From the NCBI RefSeq assembly GCF_000428725.1, contig NZ_AUAM01000010.1:102772-166771 (forward strand): DNA of 64,000 nucleotides, given 5' to 3'. The DNA is from Psychromonas aquimarina ATCC BAA-1526. Its GTDB lineage: Bacteria; Pseudomonadota; Gammaproteobacteria; Enterobacterales; Psychromonadaceae. A program made the translations under genes and the position numbers. Under the pieces are notes generated by a model that had not been told where the DNA came from, did no database searches, and worked only from the letters and a program-made list of their open reading frames with translations. Below are positions 56,812-63,756 of the stretch, piece by piece. The first letter of the stretch is position 1; each line of letters begins with the position of its first letter.

Positions 56812-58377
56812 TTATCTTCTCACATATTTGTTGTAACGATCTTCAAACTCATTGGGAAAGTTTTTAATCAAGCTTAAAACCGGCACTGCGGTGATCCCGC
56901 CTAATGCACATAATGACGTTTGCGTCATGGTATCGCAGAGCTCTTTTATGAGAATAATATTTTCATTTACAGACTCACCTGAGATAATTTGCTCCATCAT
57001 CTCAGCACCACGCCTTGAACCAATACGACAAGGGGTACAGGTGCCGCATGACTCTAACGCACAGAAATCAAAGGCAAAATGCGCTAACTCTTTAGCACTT
57101 GCATCATGACCCATCACGATGATCCCGCCATGACCGATATGGCCGCCGAGTGTTTTAAAGTGCTCGTAATCCAGAGGGTTATCTAAATCGTTTTTAGACA
57201 TATGGTAACCAAGCGGCCCGCCTATCTGTACTAATTTAACATCTCTTGCACCATCAAAAGAAAACTCTAAACCGCCGCCAAAATCATCGATAATATCCCG
57301 CACCGTGATACCAAATGGTAATTCAACTAAACCGCCGTATTTAATGTTGCCGCTGAGCTGGAATGGACAAGTACCGCGAGAGCGACCATATCCAAGTTTG
57401 CCATACGCTTTGCCGCCGTCTTCAATAATCGGCACCATACTGACTAGCGAGATAACATTGAACAGTGCCGTTGGTTTTCCAAATAGACCTTTGTGAACAG
57501 GGAATGGCGGTTTCACACGAACCGTGCCGCGTTTACCCTCTAAACTATTTAACAGCGCAGTCTCTTCACCGCAAACATAGGAGCCGGCACCAACACGCAG
57601 ATGGATATCAAAATTTTTACCACTGTTTTGGATATTTTTACCAAGCCAGCCTGTTTTGCGGGCAACATTAATGGCGTTATTTAACACTTTTCGTGCGATT
57701 GGATATTCAGAACGAAGATAGATATACCCCTCGTTTGCACCTACTGCTAACGCAGTTAAAAACATGCCTTCTAAAATCATAAACGGGTCACCCTCACCCA
57801 TCATTCGATCTGAAAATGTGCCTGAGTCACCCTCATCAAAGTTACAAACAACAAATTTTTCATCATCAACCGCATCTTTGGTTGCCTGCAGTTTTAGGTA
57901 AGATGGGAATGCCGCGCCGCCTCGACCTCTTAAACCTGAGTGTTCCATCTCTTTAATCAGGCTTTCTGGTGCTGCAACAAGCGCCTTTTTAAGAGCAGTA
58001 AAACCACCATGTTTGATGTAATCATCAATATCCATTGGGTCAACTAAACCAACACGCTTAAAACAGAGTCTTGTCTGCTTAGCAAGGTAAGGTACTTTAG
58101 TAATATCCCCCACTCTTAATGGATGCTCACCGCCGTTTAAAAAGTCAGCATCAAACAACCCTGCGACATCTTTTTCTTTGACTGGGCCATAGGCGATACG
58201 CTTACCATTAACTTCTACTTCAACGAGTGTTTCTAACCAGAAAAGTCCCCAGGAGCCGTTGCGGACAATTTGAATATCTTGATTGTTTTGTTTTGCGAGC
58301 AGTGTAATTTCTTCAGCAACTTCATCAGCACCTAAAGAGACAGATGTGGTATCTAACGGAACATAAATCTTAATCAT
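56812..58377 (-). CDS. fdhB: Formate dehydrogenase NAD/FMN subunit (NuoF-like)
   Basis: A 521-residue NuoF-type subunit. An N-terminal extension (residues 1-130) precedes the NADH/FMN-binding GLRGRGGAAFPSYLK and VVCNFDEGDSGTFSDR, then YVCGEETALLNSLEG, a SLBB region and the 4Fe-4S site SCGTCTPCRIGSRRG. It binds NAD and FMN and links formate oxidation to NAD. It lies 3 nt after the NuoE-like gene and 2 nt before fdhA, so all three are translated from one message. Confidence 0.88.
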   Translation of the reverse strand: MIKIYVPLDTTSVSLGADEVAEEITLLAKQNNQDIQIVRNGSWGLFWLETLVEVEVNGKRIAYGPVKEKDVAGLFDADFLNGGEHPLRVGDITKVPYLAKQTRLCFKRVGLVDPMDIDDYIKHGGFTALKKALVAAPESLIKEMEHSGLRGRGGAAFPSYLKLQATKDAVDDEKFVVCNFDEGDSGTFSDRMMGEGDPFMILEGMFLTALAVGANEGYIYLRSEYPIARKVLNNAINVARKTGWLGKNIQNSGKNFDIHLRVGAGSYVCGEETALLNSLEGKRGTVRVKPPFPVHKGLFGKPTALFNVISLVSMVPIIEDGGKAYGKLGYGRSRGTCPFQLSGNIKYGGLVELPFGITVRDIIDDFGGGLEFSFDGARDVKLVQIGGPLGYHMSKNDLDNPLDYEHFKTLGGHIGHGGIIVMGHDASAKELAHFAFDFCALESCGTCTPCRIGSRRGAEMMEQIISGESVNENIILIKELCDTMTQTSLCALGGITAVPVLSLIKNFPNEFEDRYNKYVRR

Positions 58378-58380
58378 TAT

Positions 58381-58854
58381 CTATTTTCCTTTACAATTTT
58401 TATTGATGATGTTTTTTACGTTATCGCTAGTTACCTCAGCATAAAGTTTATCGTTCACAACAATATTCGGACCAACTGCACAGTTGCCTAAACAAAAAAC
58501 CTCTTCTATTTCAAACTCTCCATCTTCTCTCTTTTCACCAATATCTGTTTCTAATGTGTCACACAAAACTTTAATCATATTCTTAGATTTTCTCGCATAG
58601 CACCCTTCAGCCATACAAACTTTTATCACATTTTTTGCTCTTGGCTTAGTTTTGAAATCATGATAAAAACTAACAACCCCCAGCACCCCTGCTTCAGACT
58701 GGCTGAAAGTATCTGCTAATACTGGATATAACTCTTCATTAATATAACCAAAGGTATCGGCTAAATTTCGCAGTGTCTCAACCAAGCCCCCTCTTAAATG
58801 AGTGTTTTTTTCTATTACTTTAAGCGCTGTATCAAAATCATATTCTTTAAACAT
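58381..58854 (-). CDS. fdhC: Formate dehydrogenase 2Fe-2S subunit (NuoE-like)
   Basis: A 157-residue thioredoxin-like ferredoxin subunit of NuoE type. 2Fe-2S ligands are in VCMAEGCYARKS and VFCLGNCAVGPN; the helical N-terminus contains GVVSFYHDFKTKPRAKN. It partners with the NuoF-like subunit in electron transfer. It is first in the operon; a perfect 12-bp inverted repeat lies 30-61 nt upstream. Its lysine/asparagine-rich coding differs from some neighbours, but not enough to claim transfer. Confidence 0.88.
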   Translation of the reverse strand: MFKEYDFDTALKVIEKNTHLRGGLVETLRNLADTFGYINEELYPVLADTFSQSEAGVLGVVSFYHDFKTKPRAKNVIKVCMAEGCYARKSKNMIKVLCDTLETDIGEKREDGEFEIEEVFCLGNCAVGPNIVVNDKLYAEVTSDNVKNIINKNCKGK

Positions 58855-58883
58855 ATTCGCGTTCTCTTATCTGTGTATTAACT

Positions 58884-58915
58884 TGCTGTCAAACGCCCAA
58901 TGACGTTTGACAGCA
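58884..58915 (-). promoter_or_regulatory. Perfect inverted repeat upstream of the fdh operon
   Basis: TGCTGTCAAACG and CGTTTGACAGCA are exact 12-bp arms around an 8-nt loop, 30-61 nt upstream of the first fdh start codon. It could be an operator or a leader-RNA hairpin. Further upstream, AAAACAG-ATCG-CTGTTTT (58995-59012) forms a second small hairpin. Confidence 0.55.
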
Positions 58916-59371
58916 CCGCTTTACTTACCTGAGCCCCAGTCCCTTGTTAATAGGCGAATTGGTATAAAATGGTGGACTAAACTTGGTCACAGCGAAAACA
59001 GATCGCTGTTTTTAGTATTGCTGAACGAAACCGTCACACAGCAGGGAATTAACAATATTTACACTTATTCTTAACATATTGTTTTTTAATAATACCCTAT
59101 GAATGCAGGGGTATAATGATAAAGAACAACAGCACCTTGATTTTTATAGACATTTTTTGACCAACTTAACATTTCAAGGCAAACGCTGCGTGGTTAAAAG
59201 CGCTAATGTCTAACTTTTAGTAAATGAAGGACAGGCTGAAACTAATTATTCACCACTCCACAGCAGCTCAAAAAAACACTGAATTTAGCCAGTCAGCATA
59301 CTCAGTGCATCTAACCCAGACTAACCGTATAATGCGCTACCACTCAGATTTTACGATTAAGGCCATGTTTA
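58916..59371. other. Intergenic region between fdh operon and pseudouridine synthase gene
   Basis: About 450 bases of AT-rich DNA between divergent genes. Apart from the two hairpins noted for the fdh leader I see no gene or repeat; both promoters should lie here. Confidence 0.5.
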
Positions 59372-60001
59372 ATGCCAACCACTAACCAAACCTGTTTAAC
59401 AGAGCTGGCAGAGCCAAAGCAAAGTTACCAGCACTTCAAAATATTTAAGCCATATGGTTTTTTAAGTCAGTTTTTACCTGAGCCGCGAAAGAAGAAACAT
59501 CTACTTGGCGAACTATTTAACTTCCCCGATAAAACTATGGCAATCGGGCGATTAGATCACGACTCCGAAGGGTTATTGTTACTCACTACCGATGGAATGA
59601 TGAGTTACAAAGTCAGAAGCAAAGGTATAGAGAAAGAGTACTACGTACAAGTTGATGGAGCGATCACTGCGGCCGCAATGTCACTGCTTCAAAATGGTGT
59701 AGAGATTGGTATTAACGGCAGCAAATATCTAACACAGCCTTGTAAAGCGTTCAAGCTGGACGGTGAGCCTCAGCTCCCCACTCGCGGCCGTAAAATCCGC
59801 GATCCTAGACATGGGCCGACTAGCTGGATATCTATCACTCTCTGTGAAGGAAAAAATCGTCAGATAAGAAAAATGACAGCTGCCGTGGGCTTTGCCACAT
59901 TAAGACTGGTAAGAGTTCGGATTGGCGACATCCATATCGACAGCATGACTACCGGTGACGTTGTCACGCTAAGCAATTTTAACGCGGCACTTAATCGCTA
60001 A
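59372..60001 (+). CDS. 23S rRNA pseudouridine synthase, RluE-like
   Basis: A 209-residue RsuA-family pseudouridine synthase without an S4 domain. The catalytic Asp is in MAIGRLDHDSEGLLLLTTDG; KEYYVQVDG, SWISITLCEGKNRQIRKM and LRLVRVRIGDIHID are family motifs. Lack of the S4 domain and the short length fit RluE, which modifies U2457 of 23S rRNA, but the RsuA family has several targets, so the substrate is inferred. Confidence 0.88.
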   Translation: MPTTNQTCLTELAEPKQSYQHFKIFKPYGFLSQFLPEPRKKKHLLGELFNFPDKTMAIGRLDHDSEGLLLLTTDGMMSYKVRSKGIEKEYYVQVDGAITAAAMSLLQNGVEIGINGSKYLTQPCKAFKLDGEPQLPTRGRKIRDPRHGPTSWISITLCEGKNRQIRKMTAAVGFATLRLVRVRIGDIHIDSMTTGDVVTLSNFNAALNR

Positions 60002-60030
60002 CGCCTCAAGTATTAAACCCATACTAACCT

Positions 60031-60300
60031 TTGCCCGTATCAAGAGATCGCATTATGGGCATTAAAGAATCCGGGACTTGGATGAAACCTTCACTTGATG
60101 AGCGAAAGATCCCAGTCGCACTACATCAAGACATTACCGACCATTTATTAACGACACTTCAGAACATGCAGCTGAAGTTAGAAGATGACTTTAACAACTT
60201 TTACGTCGTTAACAGCTTCAATGTATTAGAAGTAAATGAATGGGGAGATGAATTACACCCGACAAACGATGGGTTTAAAAAAATAGTTAACAGCAAGTAG
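60031..60300 (+). pseudogene. C-terminal fragment of an SGNH/GDSL-type hydrolase
   Basis: An 89-codon frame starting at TTG encodes the tail of a lipase/esterase-type protein. GTWMKPSLDERKIPVALHQD precedes FYVVNSFN and WGDELHPTNDGFKKI, where the Asp and His of the catalytic triad lie. The N-terminal GDS serine block and most of the fold are missing, so it should be inactive. It lies just after the rluE-like gene. Confidence 0.5.
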
Positions 60301-60355
60301 AAACCTCTTTTTCAACAATTGAACCTAATATCTTAAAAGAGCAGCTATAGGCGCA

Positions 60356-60394
60356 GGTCTTGTATGATGCTTATATTAAGTAAAATACAAGACC
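60356..60394. repeat. Inverted repeat upstream of arfA
   Basis: GGTCTTGTAT and ATACAAGACC form exact 10-bp arms around a 19-nt loop, extended by CA/TG with a bulge. It may terminate upstream transcription. Confidence 0.45.
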
Positions 60395-60529
60395 CTGGCT
60401 TTTTACTGCGTTTTTCCTCTTTCTGGCTTTCCTTAATACTATTTCCGAGGCGCATTTAAGGCTAAGTTAGTTTTTAAACTCCGCATTAAAATGCTAGACT
60501 GCCTGTACCTACAAAGGAGAATACAACAA

Positions 60530-60745
60530 ATGGCTAAACAGAAAAAAACGGCAAAAGCTCCAAAGCTCAGCCAGGAACAAAAACAGACAGACCTTGCACG
60601 AGGTACGATCAACCACTCTGCACTTGGTGCACTAGTAACAAGTAAGGTTTTCTGCATGAGAGTCGTGAAAGCAAAAAAAGGAAAAGGATCATTCAATCGT
60701 AAAGCAAAGCACTCAGGGAAAGAGTGTTATCAAATAGCGGCTTAA
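60530..60745 (+). CDS. arfA: Alternative ribosome-rescue factor A
   Basis: A 71-residue basic protein matching ArfA: INHSALGALVTSKVFCMRVV followed by KAKKGKGSFNRKAKHSG. ArfA recruits release factor 2 to ribosomes stalled on nonstop mRNA when tmRNA is lacking. ATG 60530 follows AAAGGAG; an upstream in-frame ATG lacks homology. The first 18 residues are a Lys-rich extension relative to E. coli. A hairpin spans the last codons and stop, so RNase III cleavage could make the message itself nonstop and tie its expression to tmRNA activity. Confidence 0.88.
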   Translation: MAKQKKTAKAPKLSQEQKQTDLARGTINHSALGALVTSKVFCMRVVKAKKGKGSFNRKAKHSGKECYQIAA

Positions 60746-60762
60746 TCCCTCAGCCGTTATTT
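60732..60762 (+). promoter_or_regulatory. Hairpin across the arfA stop codon
   Basis: AAATAGCGGCT (last codons) pairs with AGCCGTTATTT (11 bp, one G-T) around a 9-nt loop that holds the TAA. In E. coli, an RNase III-cleaved hairpin near the arfA 3' end produces nonstop mRNA; this structure would serve the same purpose, or act as a terminator. Confidence 0.6.
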
Positions 60763-60789
60763 GCTAACATTCTTTTTCAAATAGTTTCA

Positions 60790-60875
60790 CTAGTTCCCAT
60801 GCTCCGCGTGGGAATTCATATAAACGAACCGCCAAGCACAAAACTATGCGTTACAGTGCAGACATGAGAACGAGG
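60790..60875. repeat. Palindromic intergenic repeat
   Basis: CTAGTTCCCATGCTCCGCGT starts an 86-bp unit ending GAGAACGAGG; the right hairpin is mutated. It lies between arfA and a nuclease relic. Confidence 0.85.
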
Positions 60876-60889
60876 TAAACCCTTGGCTT

Positions 60890-61188
60890 TTAATTTACGC
60901 CAATAACTTTTCTACATTGAGGGAAGTTAGTGCAGCCCCAGAATTGATTACCAGCGTTCTTGCCTTTTTTAGCTTCTCTTAATGTCATTGCAGATCCACA
61001 TTTAGGGCAAACAGGCTCAGAGTTCTCCTTTCCATCGTGAACAATGTCAGCCGCTTGCTTTGAATTATATTTTTTACATGCTGGTTATGGGCTAAGTTGG
61101 TTTTCAAACCGCGGGATAAACGCCCAGCTTCTATTACAGATACTATCCCGGTGACTTGCTCAGCGGTAAAATGACGCTCATTTTTCGT
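60890..61188 (-). pseudogene. Relic of a nuclease-type protein with topoisomerase-like zinc ribbon
   Basis: Two minus-strand frames carry matching pieces. The first (61188 to about 61050) encodes KNERHFTAEQVTGIVSVIEA and GRLSRGLKTNLAHNQHVK. After a frameshift the second (61084-60890) encodes EPVCPKCGSAMTLREAKKGK and NQFWGCTNFPQCRKVI, a four-Cys topoisomerase-type zinc ribbon. The order resembles the C-terminal part of NERD- or restriction-like nucleases. The gene is cut by the palindromic repeat at 61192, lacks its catalytic domain and is frameshifted. Confidence 0.5.
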
Positions 61189-61191
61189 TAA

Positions 61192-61279
61192 CTAGTTCCC
61201 ATGCTCCGCGTGGGAATTCATACGAATGAACCACCAGACACAAAATCTATGCATTGCCACACAGAGCATGGGAACAAGA
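61192..61279. repeat. Palindromic intergenic repeat at the duplication edge (copy A)
   Basis: An 88-bp unit from CTAGTTCCCATGC to GGGAACAAG. It is the left edge of a 519-bp segment that is repeated at 62277-62795. Confidence 0.88.
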
Positions 61280-61332
61280 TAACCTCAATATTATCAGTAC
61301 TTTAAAATTAAAAAACTGGCACTCAATCACGC

Positions 61333-61710
61333 TTAATCAAACAGACCTACAGCATCAGCGAGTGCAAGAGCAAGCAGCATTAACGTGGTCGTAAGGGAGA
61401 AAAAAGAAAACAACCTTCCTAAGATACGATCAAAACGATTGGTATATTGGTAGAGCACTTTAGCATCAGCTGCAAAATATGCGGTTGGAGACGCCATAAT
61501 GCATTTCTCTAACCACTTAGGGCGTGACAATGCAAGTGCCACATTTAAAATATCCCAACCACTGGCAAACTCGATTCCCAAACTATCTTTAGTCTCTTTG
61601 TTTTTACGCAGTTTACGTACCGTCACCTGTCCAAATAAGACATATAAAATCATGGTAAAGAATAATCCGAACAGTGCAATTGTCAGTAAAATAATCCCAG
61701 TTTCATTCAT
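61333..61710 (-). CDS. Putative immunity-type membrane protein, paralogue 3
   Basis: A 125-residue protein with a hydrophobic N-terminal segment (ILLTIALFGLFFTMILYVLF), a basic cytosol-like middle (FGQVTVRKLRKNKETKDSLG, then RPKWLEK and FAADAKVLYQYTN) and a C-terminal hydrophobic stretch (TLMLLALALADAVGLFD). ATG 61710 is chosen because it gives the same 125-residue length as both paralogues; the frame is open upstream to 61743. It is nearly identical to paralogue 1 except in the first residues. Position after a candidate toxin gene suggests immunity; no family name known to me. Confidence 0.65.
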   Translation of the reverse strand: MNETGIILLTIALFGLFFTMILYVLFGQVTVRKLRKNKETKDSLGIEFASGWDILNVALALSRPKWLEKCIMASPTAYFAADAKVLYQYTNRFDRILGRLFSFFSLTTTLMLLALALADAVGLFD

Positions 61711-61735
61711 AATGCATTGAAATAATTGCTTATAT

Positions 61736-62113
61736 TTAATCAAACAGTCCGAAGAAGTTAGCGAGTGCCAAGGCTAGCGAAAAAGTTCCCGTACTGTAGA
61801 AAACAATGCAGAATATTCTCGCTGAGATACGATCAAAAAGATTTGTATGTTTATAAAGAACCTTAGCATCAGCCGCAAAATGTGCGGTTGGGGAGGCCAT
61901 GATACGCTTATCTAGCCACTTAGGACGAGTTAAAGCGCCTGCTACATTTAAAACATCCAAACCACTGGCAAATTCCCCTCCCAGGCTGTCTTTAGTCTCT
62001 TTATTTTTACGCAGTTTACGTACAGTAACTTGTCCAAATAACACATAGAATATCATTGAAAAAAATGCACCAAATATAGCGATGCCGAATAGAAAAATAT
62101 CATCAATTATCAT
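61736..62113 (-). CDS. Putative immunity-type membrane protein, paralogue 2 (divergent)
   Basis: A 125-residue paralogue sharing YVLFGQVTVRKLRKNKETKD, EFASG, ALTRPKWLDKRIMASPTAHF and AADAKVLYKHTN. Both membrane segments differ from the other two copies (IFLFGIAIFGAFFSMIFYVL; C-terminus LALALANFFGLFD). Its ATG overlaps the stop of the orphan toxin tail by ATGA. The differing membrane segments suggest that it protects against the partner whose tail survives next to it. Confidence 0.65.
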   Translation of the reverse strand: MIIDDIFLFGIAIFGAFFSMIFYVLFGQVTVRKLRKNKETKDSLGGEFASGLDVLNVAGALTRPKWLDKRIMASPTAHFAADAKVLYKHTNLFDRISARIFCIVFYSTGTFSLALALANFFGLFD

Positions 62114-62274
62114 AATGCAGGCACTAAATTATTCATTAAGCGATCATAGAACTGTCCACTTTTGTCTTGTATCTTATCATTCATAAGCATTGCCCCACCA
62201 GCCGCAACGGCAATAAGGCAAACCCAGCCGATAGGTGTGGCTACCGTGAAGAAAGCAAGACCAAATTTAAGGAT
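62110..62274 (-). pseudogene. Orphan C-terminal tail of a second toxin
   Basis: About 52 codons encode FGLAFFTVATPIGWVCLIAV and AAGGAMLMNDKIQDKSGQFY, closely matching the last 50 residues of the 299-residue protein (62801-63700) but ending MNNLVPAL. Upstream homology stops at about 62262, a few bases from the palindromic repeat at 62277, so everything before was lost in the rearrangement. The frame reads on through the repeat to an artefactual start at 62328. The stop overlaps the next gene's ATG. Confidence 0.7.
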
Positions 62275-62276
62275 AA

Positions 62277-62363
62277 CTAGTTCCCATGCTCCGCGTGGGA
62301 ATTCATACGAATGAACCACCAGACACAAAATCTATGCATTGCCACACAGAGCATGGGAACAAG
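62277..62363. repeat. Palindromic intergenic repeat at the duplication edge (copy B)
   Basis: An 87-bp unit nearly identical to 61192-61279, including the middle region ACGAATGAACCACCAGACAC. It separates paralogue 1 from the orphan toxin tail. Confidence 0.88.
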
Positions 62364-62417
62364 ATAACCTCAATCTTATCAGTCCTTTAAAACTAAAAAA
62401 CTGGCACTCAATCACGC

Positions 62418-62795
62418 TTAATCAAACAAACCTACAGCATCAGCGAGTGCAAGAGCAAGCAGCATTAACGTGGTAGTAAGGGAGAAAAAAGAAAACAACC
62501 TTCCTAAGATACGATCAAAACGATTGGTGTATTGGTAAAGCACTTTAGCATCAGCTGCAAAATGTGCGGTTGGAGACGCCATAATGCGTTTCTCTAACCA
62601 CTTAGGGCGTGACAATGCAAGTGCCACATTTAAGATATCCCAACCACTGGCAAACTCGATCCCCAAACTATCTTTAGTCTCTTTGTTTTTACGCAGTTTA
62701 CGTACTGTAACCTGTCCAAATAAGACATATAAAATCATGGTGAAAAATAACCCGATCAGTCCAATTGTCAATAAAGTATCCTCTATTTCATTCAT
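62418..62795 (-). CDS. Putative immunity-type membrane protein, paralogue 1
   Basis: A 125-residue protein with membrane segments at about residues 6-27 (DTLLTIGLIGLFFTMILYVL) and 100-122 (SLTTTLMLLALALADAVGLF) and a basic middle. It starts 5 nt after the stop of the full-length candidate toxin gene; a GAGG that overlaps that stop serves as its ribosome-binding site, so the pair is coupled. Small membrane proteins coupled to a helical membrane-inserting toxin are the usual form of immunity against pore-formers. Function is inferred from context. Confidence 0.65.
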   Translation of the reverse strand: MNEIEDTLLTIGLIGLFFTMILYVLFGQVTVRKLRKNKETKDSLGIEFASGWDILNVALALSRPKWLEKRIMASPTAHFAADAKVLYQYTNRFDRILGRLFSFFSLTTTLMLLALALADAVGLFD

Positions 62796-62800
62796 ACCAC

Positions 62801-63700
62801 CTACCTCAAATTATCCATTAAACTATCGTACTTTCTGCCACTATTTTCCTGCAAGTAATCGTTCATTAGCATTGCCCCGCCAGCGGCAACGGCAATAAGG
62901 CAAACCCAGCCGAGCGGTGTAGCAACAGTGAAAAATGCAAGTCCGTAGGACATAATGGTGGATGCTGTAAGTGCGCTTGCAGCAAAACTACTTGATTCAA
63001 TAAATAATTTTCGGTGCCAGTTTTCACCCGCTAGATAACTGTTATGGACTTTACCAATACGACTCCCAAAATCAATAAGTGCGAGACCATTACCCAGTCC
63101 TTTGGCATACCGGCTGAATTTGACTAAATCATGTGCTTTTGCCTGATTACTAATATCCAGCTTAGCAACGCTGCGGCTGCTTCTGGCAATGCTGGTGCCT
63201 CTTTCAGCACTGCTGAGTACTGTGCCGCGCTTTGCTTTTGAGCCGCTGTTTACGGCTTCTAATTCAACCGCAAAGCGTTCCTGCATCCGATTAAAAGCAG
63301 CAATGGCTTTTTGTTTAGCTTGTCGAACTGCACTTGAACTGGTGCTCATTGATCTATGGTAGCCTTGCGAGCGCGAAACGTCTCGATATTCCATCAGCGC
63401 ATCTTGGTAGGCTTTAATCGCTTTAGAGAAGTTACCCATTTTATCTGTATATAAAGAAGCTGTTGTACCTATTATATTGCTGCTTTCATTTTTAAGTTTT
63501 GCACTAACCGCAGACAGCGCCATGACATTATCCGCACCTAATGAAAATGAGAGTTCAGTTAATTTACGCGCTTGCCCGTTAAGCTGATTAAGTACACTAT
63601 GCCCTAAACCTGCCGAATCTCTATCTAACAGGTAAGGCGTATTTGCCGTTAATTGTGTTGCCTGTGCACCGTTATAGTAATCGTCCGGCAAACAGCACAT
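62801..63700 (-). CDS. Candidate membrane-active (pore-forming) toxin, possibly 5'-truncated
   Basis: I do not recognise a named family. The 299-residue protein has a long helical, Ser/Ala/Lys-rich N-terminal region (residues 20-180, for example KMGNFSKAIKAYQDALMEYR) and no signal peptide. The C-terminal half holds two adjacent hydrophobic helices (about 228-252 and 253-275, the second GWVCLIAVAAGGAMLMN), followed by a charged tail. A hydrophobic hairpin after an amphipathic region recalls colicin-like or VasX-like pore-formers. The ATG has an in-frame stop just before it, no clear ribosome-binding site, and an IS66-type end about 20-50 bp upstream, so a delivery domain may have been lost. 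It is followed by a coupled small membrane protein. Confidence 0.55.
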   Translation of the reverse strand: MCCLPDDYYNGAQATQLTANTPYLLDRDSAGLGHSVLNQLNGQARKLTELSFSLGADNVMALSAVSAKLKNESSNIIGTTASLYTDKMGNFSKAIKAYQDALMEYRDVSRSQGYHRSMSTSSSAVRQAKQKAIAAFNRMQERFAVELEAVNSGSKAKRGTVLSSAERGTSIARSSRSVAKLDISNQAKAHDLVKFSRYAKGLGNGLALIDFGSRIGKVHNSYLAGENWHRKLFIESSSFAASALTASTIMSYGLAFFTVATPLGWVCLIAVAAGGAMLMNDYLQENSGRKYDSLMDNLR

Positions 63701-63756
63701 TCACCTGCCTCGCGTAGTTCATTACAGTATCTCCAAACTCATTATTGGAGATACAC

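Larger units (their letters stand above)
61192..61710. repeat. 519-bp segmental duplication, copy A
   Basis: The segment runs from the palindromic repeat through a whole 125-codon gene to its start codon. It is collinear and equal in length with 62277-62795, with scattered substitutions only, densest at the gene's 5' end. Confidence 0.88.
62277..62795. repeat. 519-bp segmental duplication, copy B
   Basis: Collinear with 61192-61710 over its whole length. It probably arose by recombination at the palindromic repeat. Confidence 0.88.

Noticed and set aside
60439..60696. Minus-strand frame of 85 codons opposite arfA
   Set aside because: It lies antisense to a confident arfA gene and shows no family pattern of its own.
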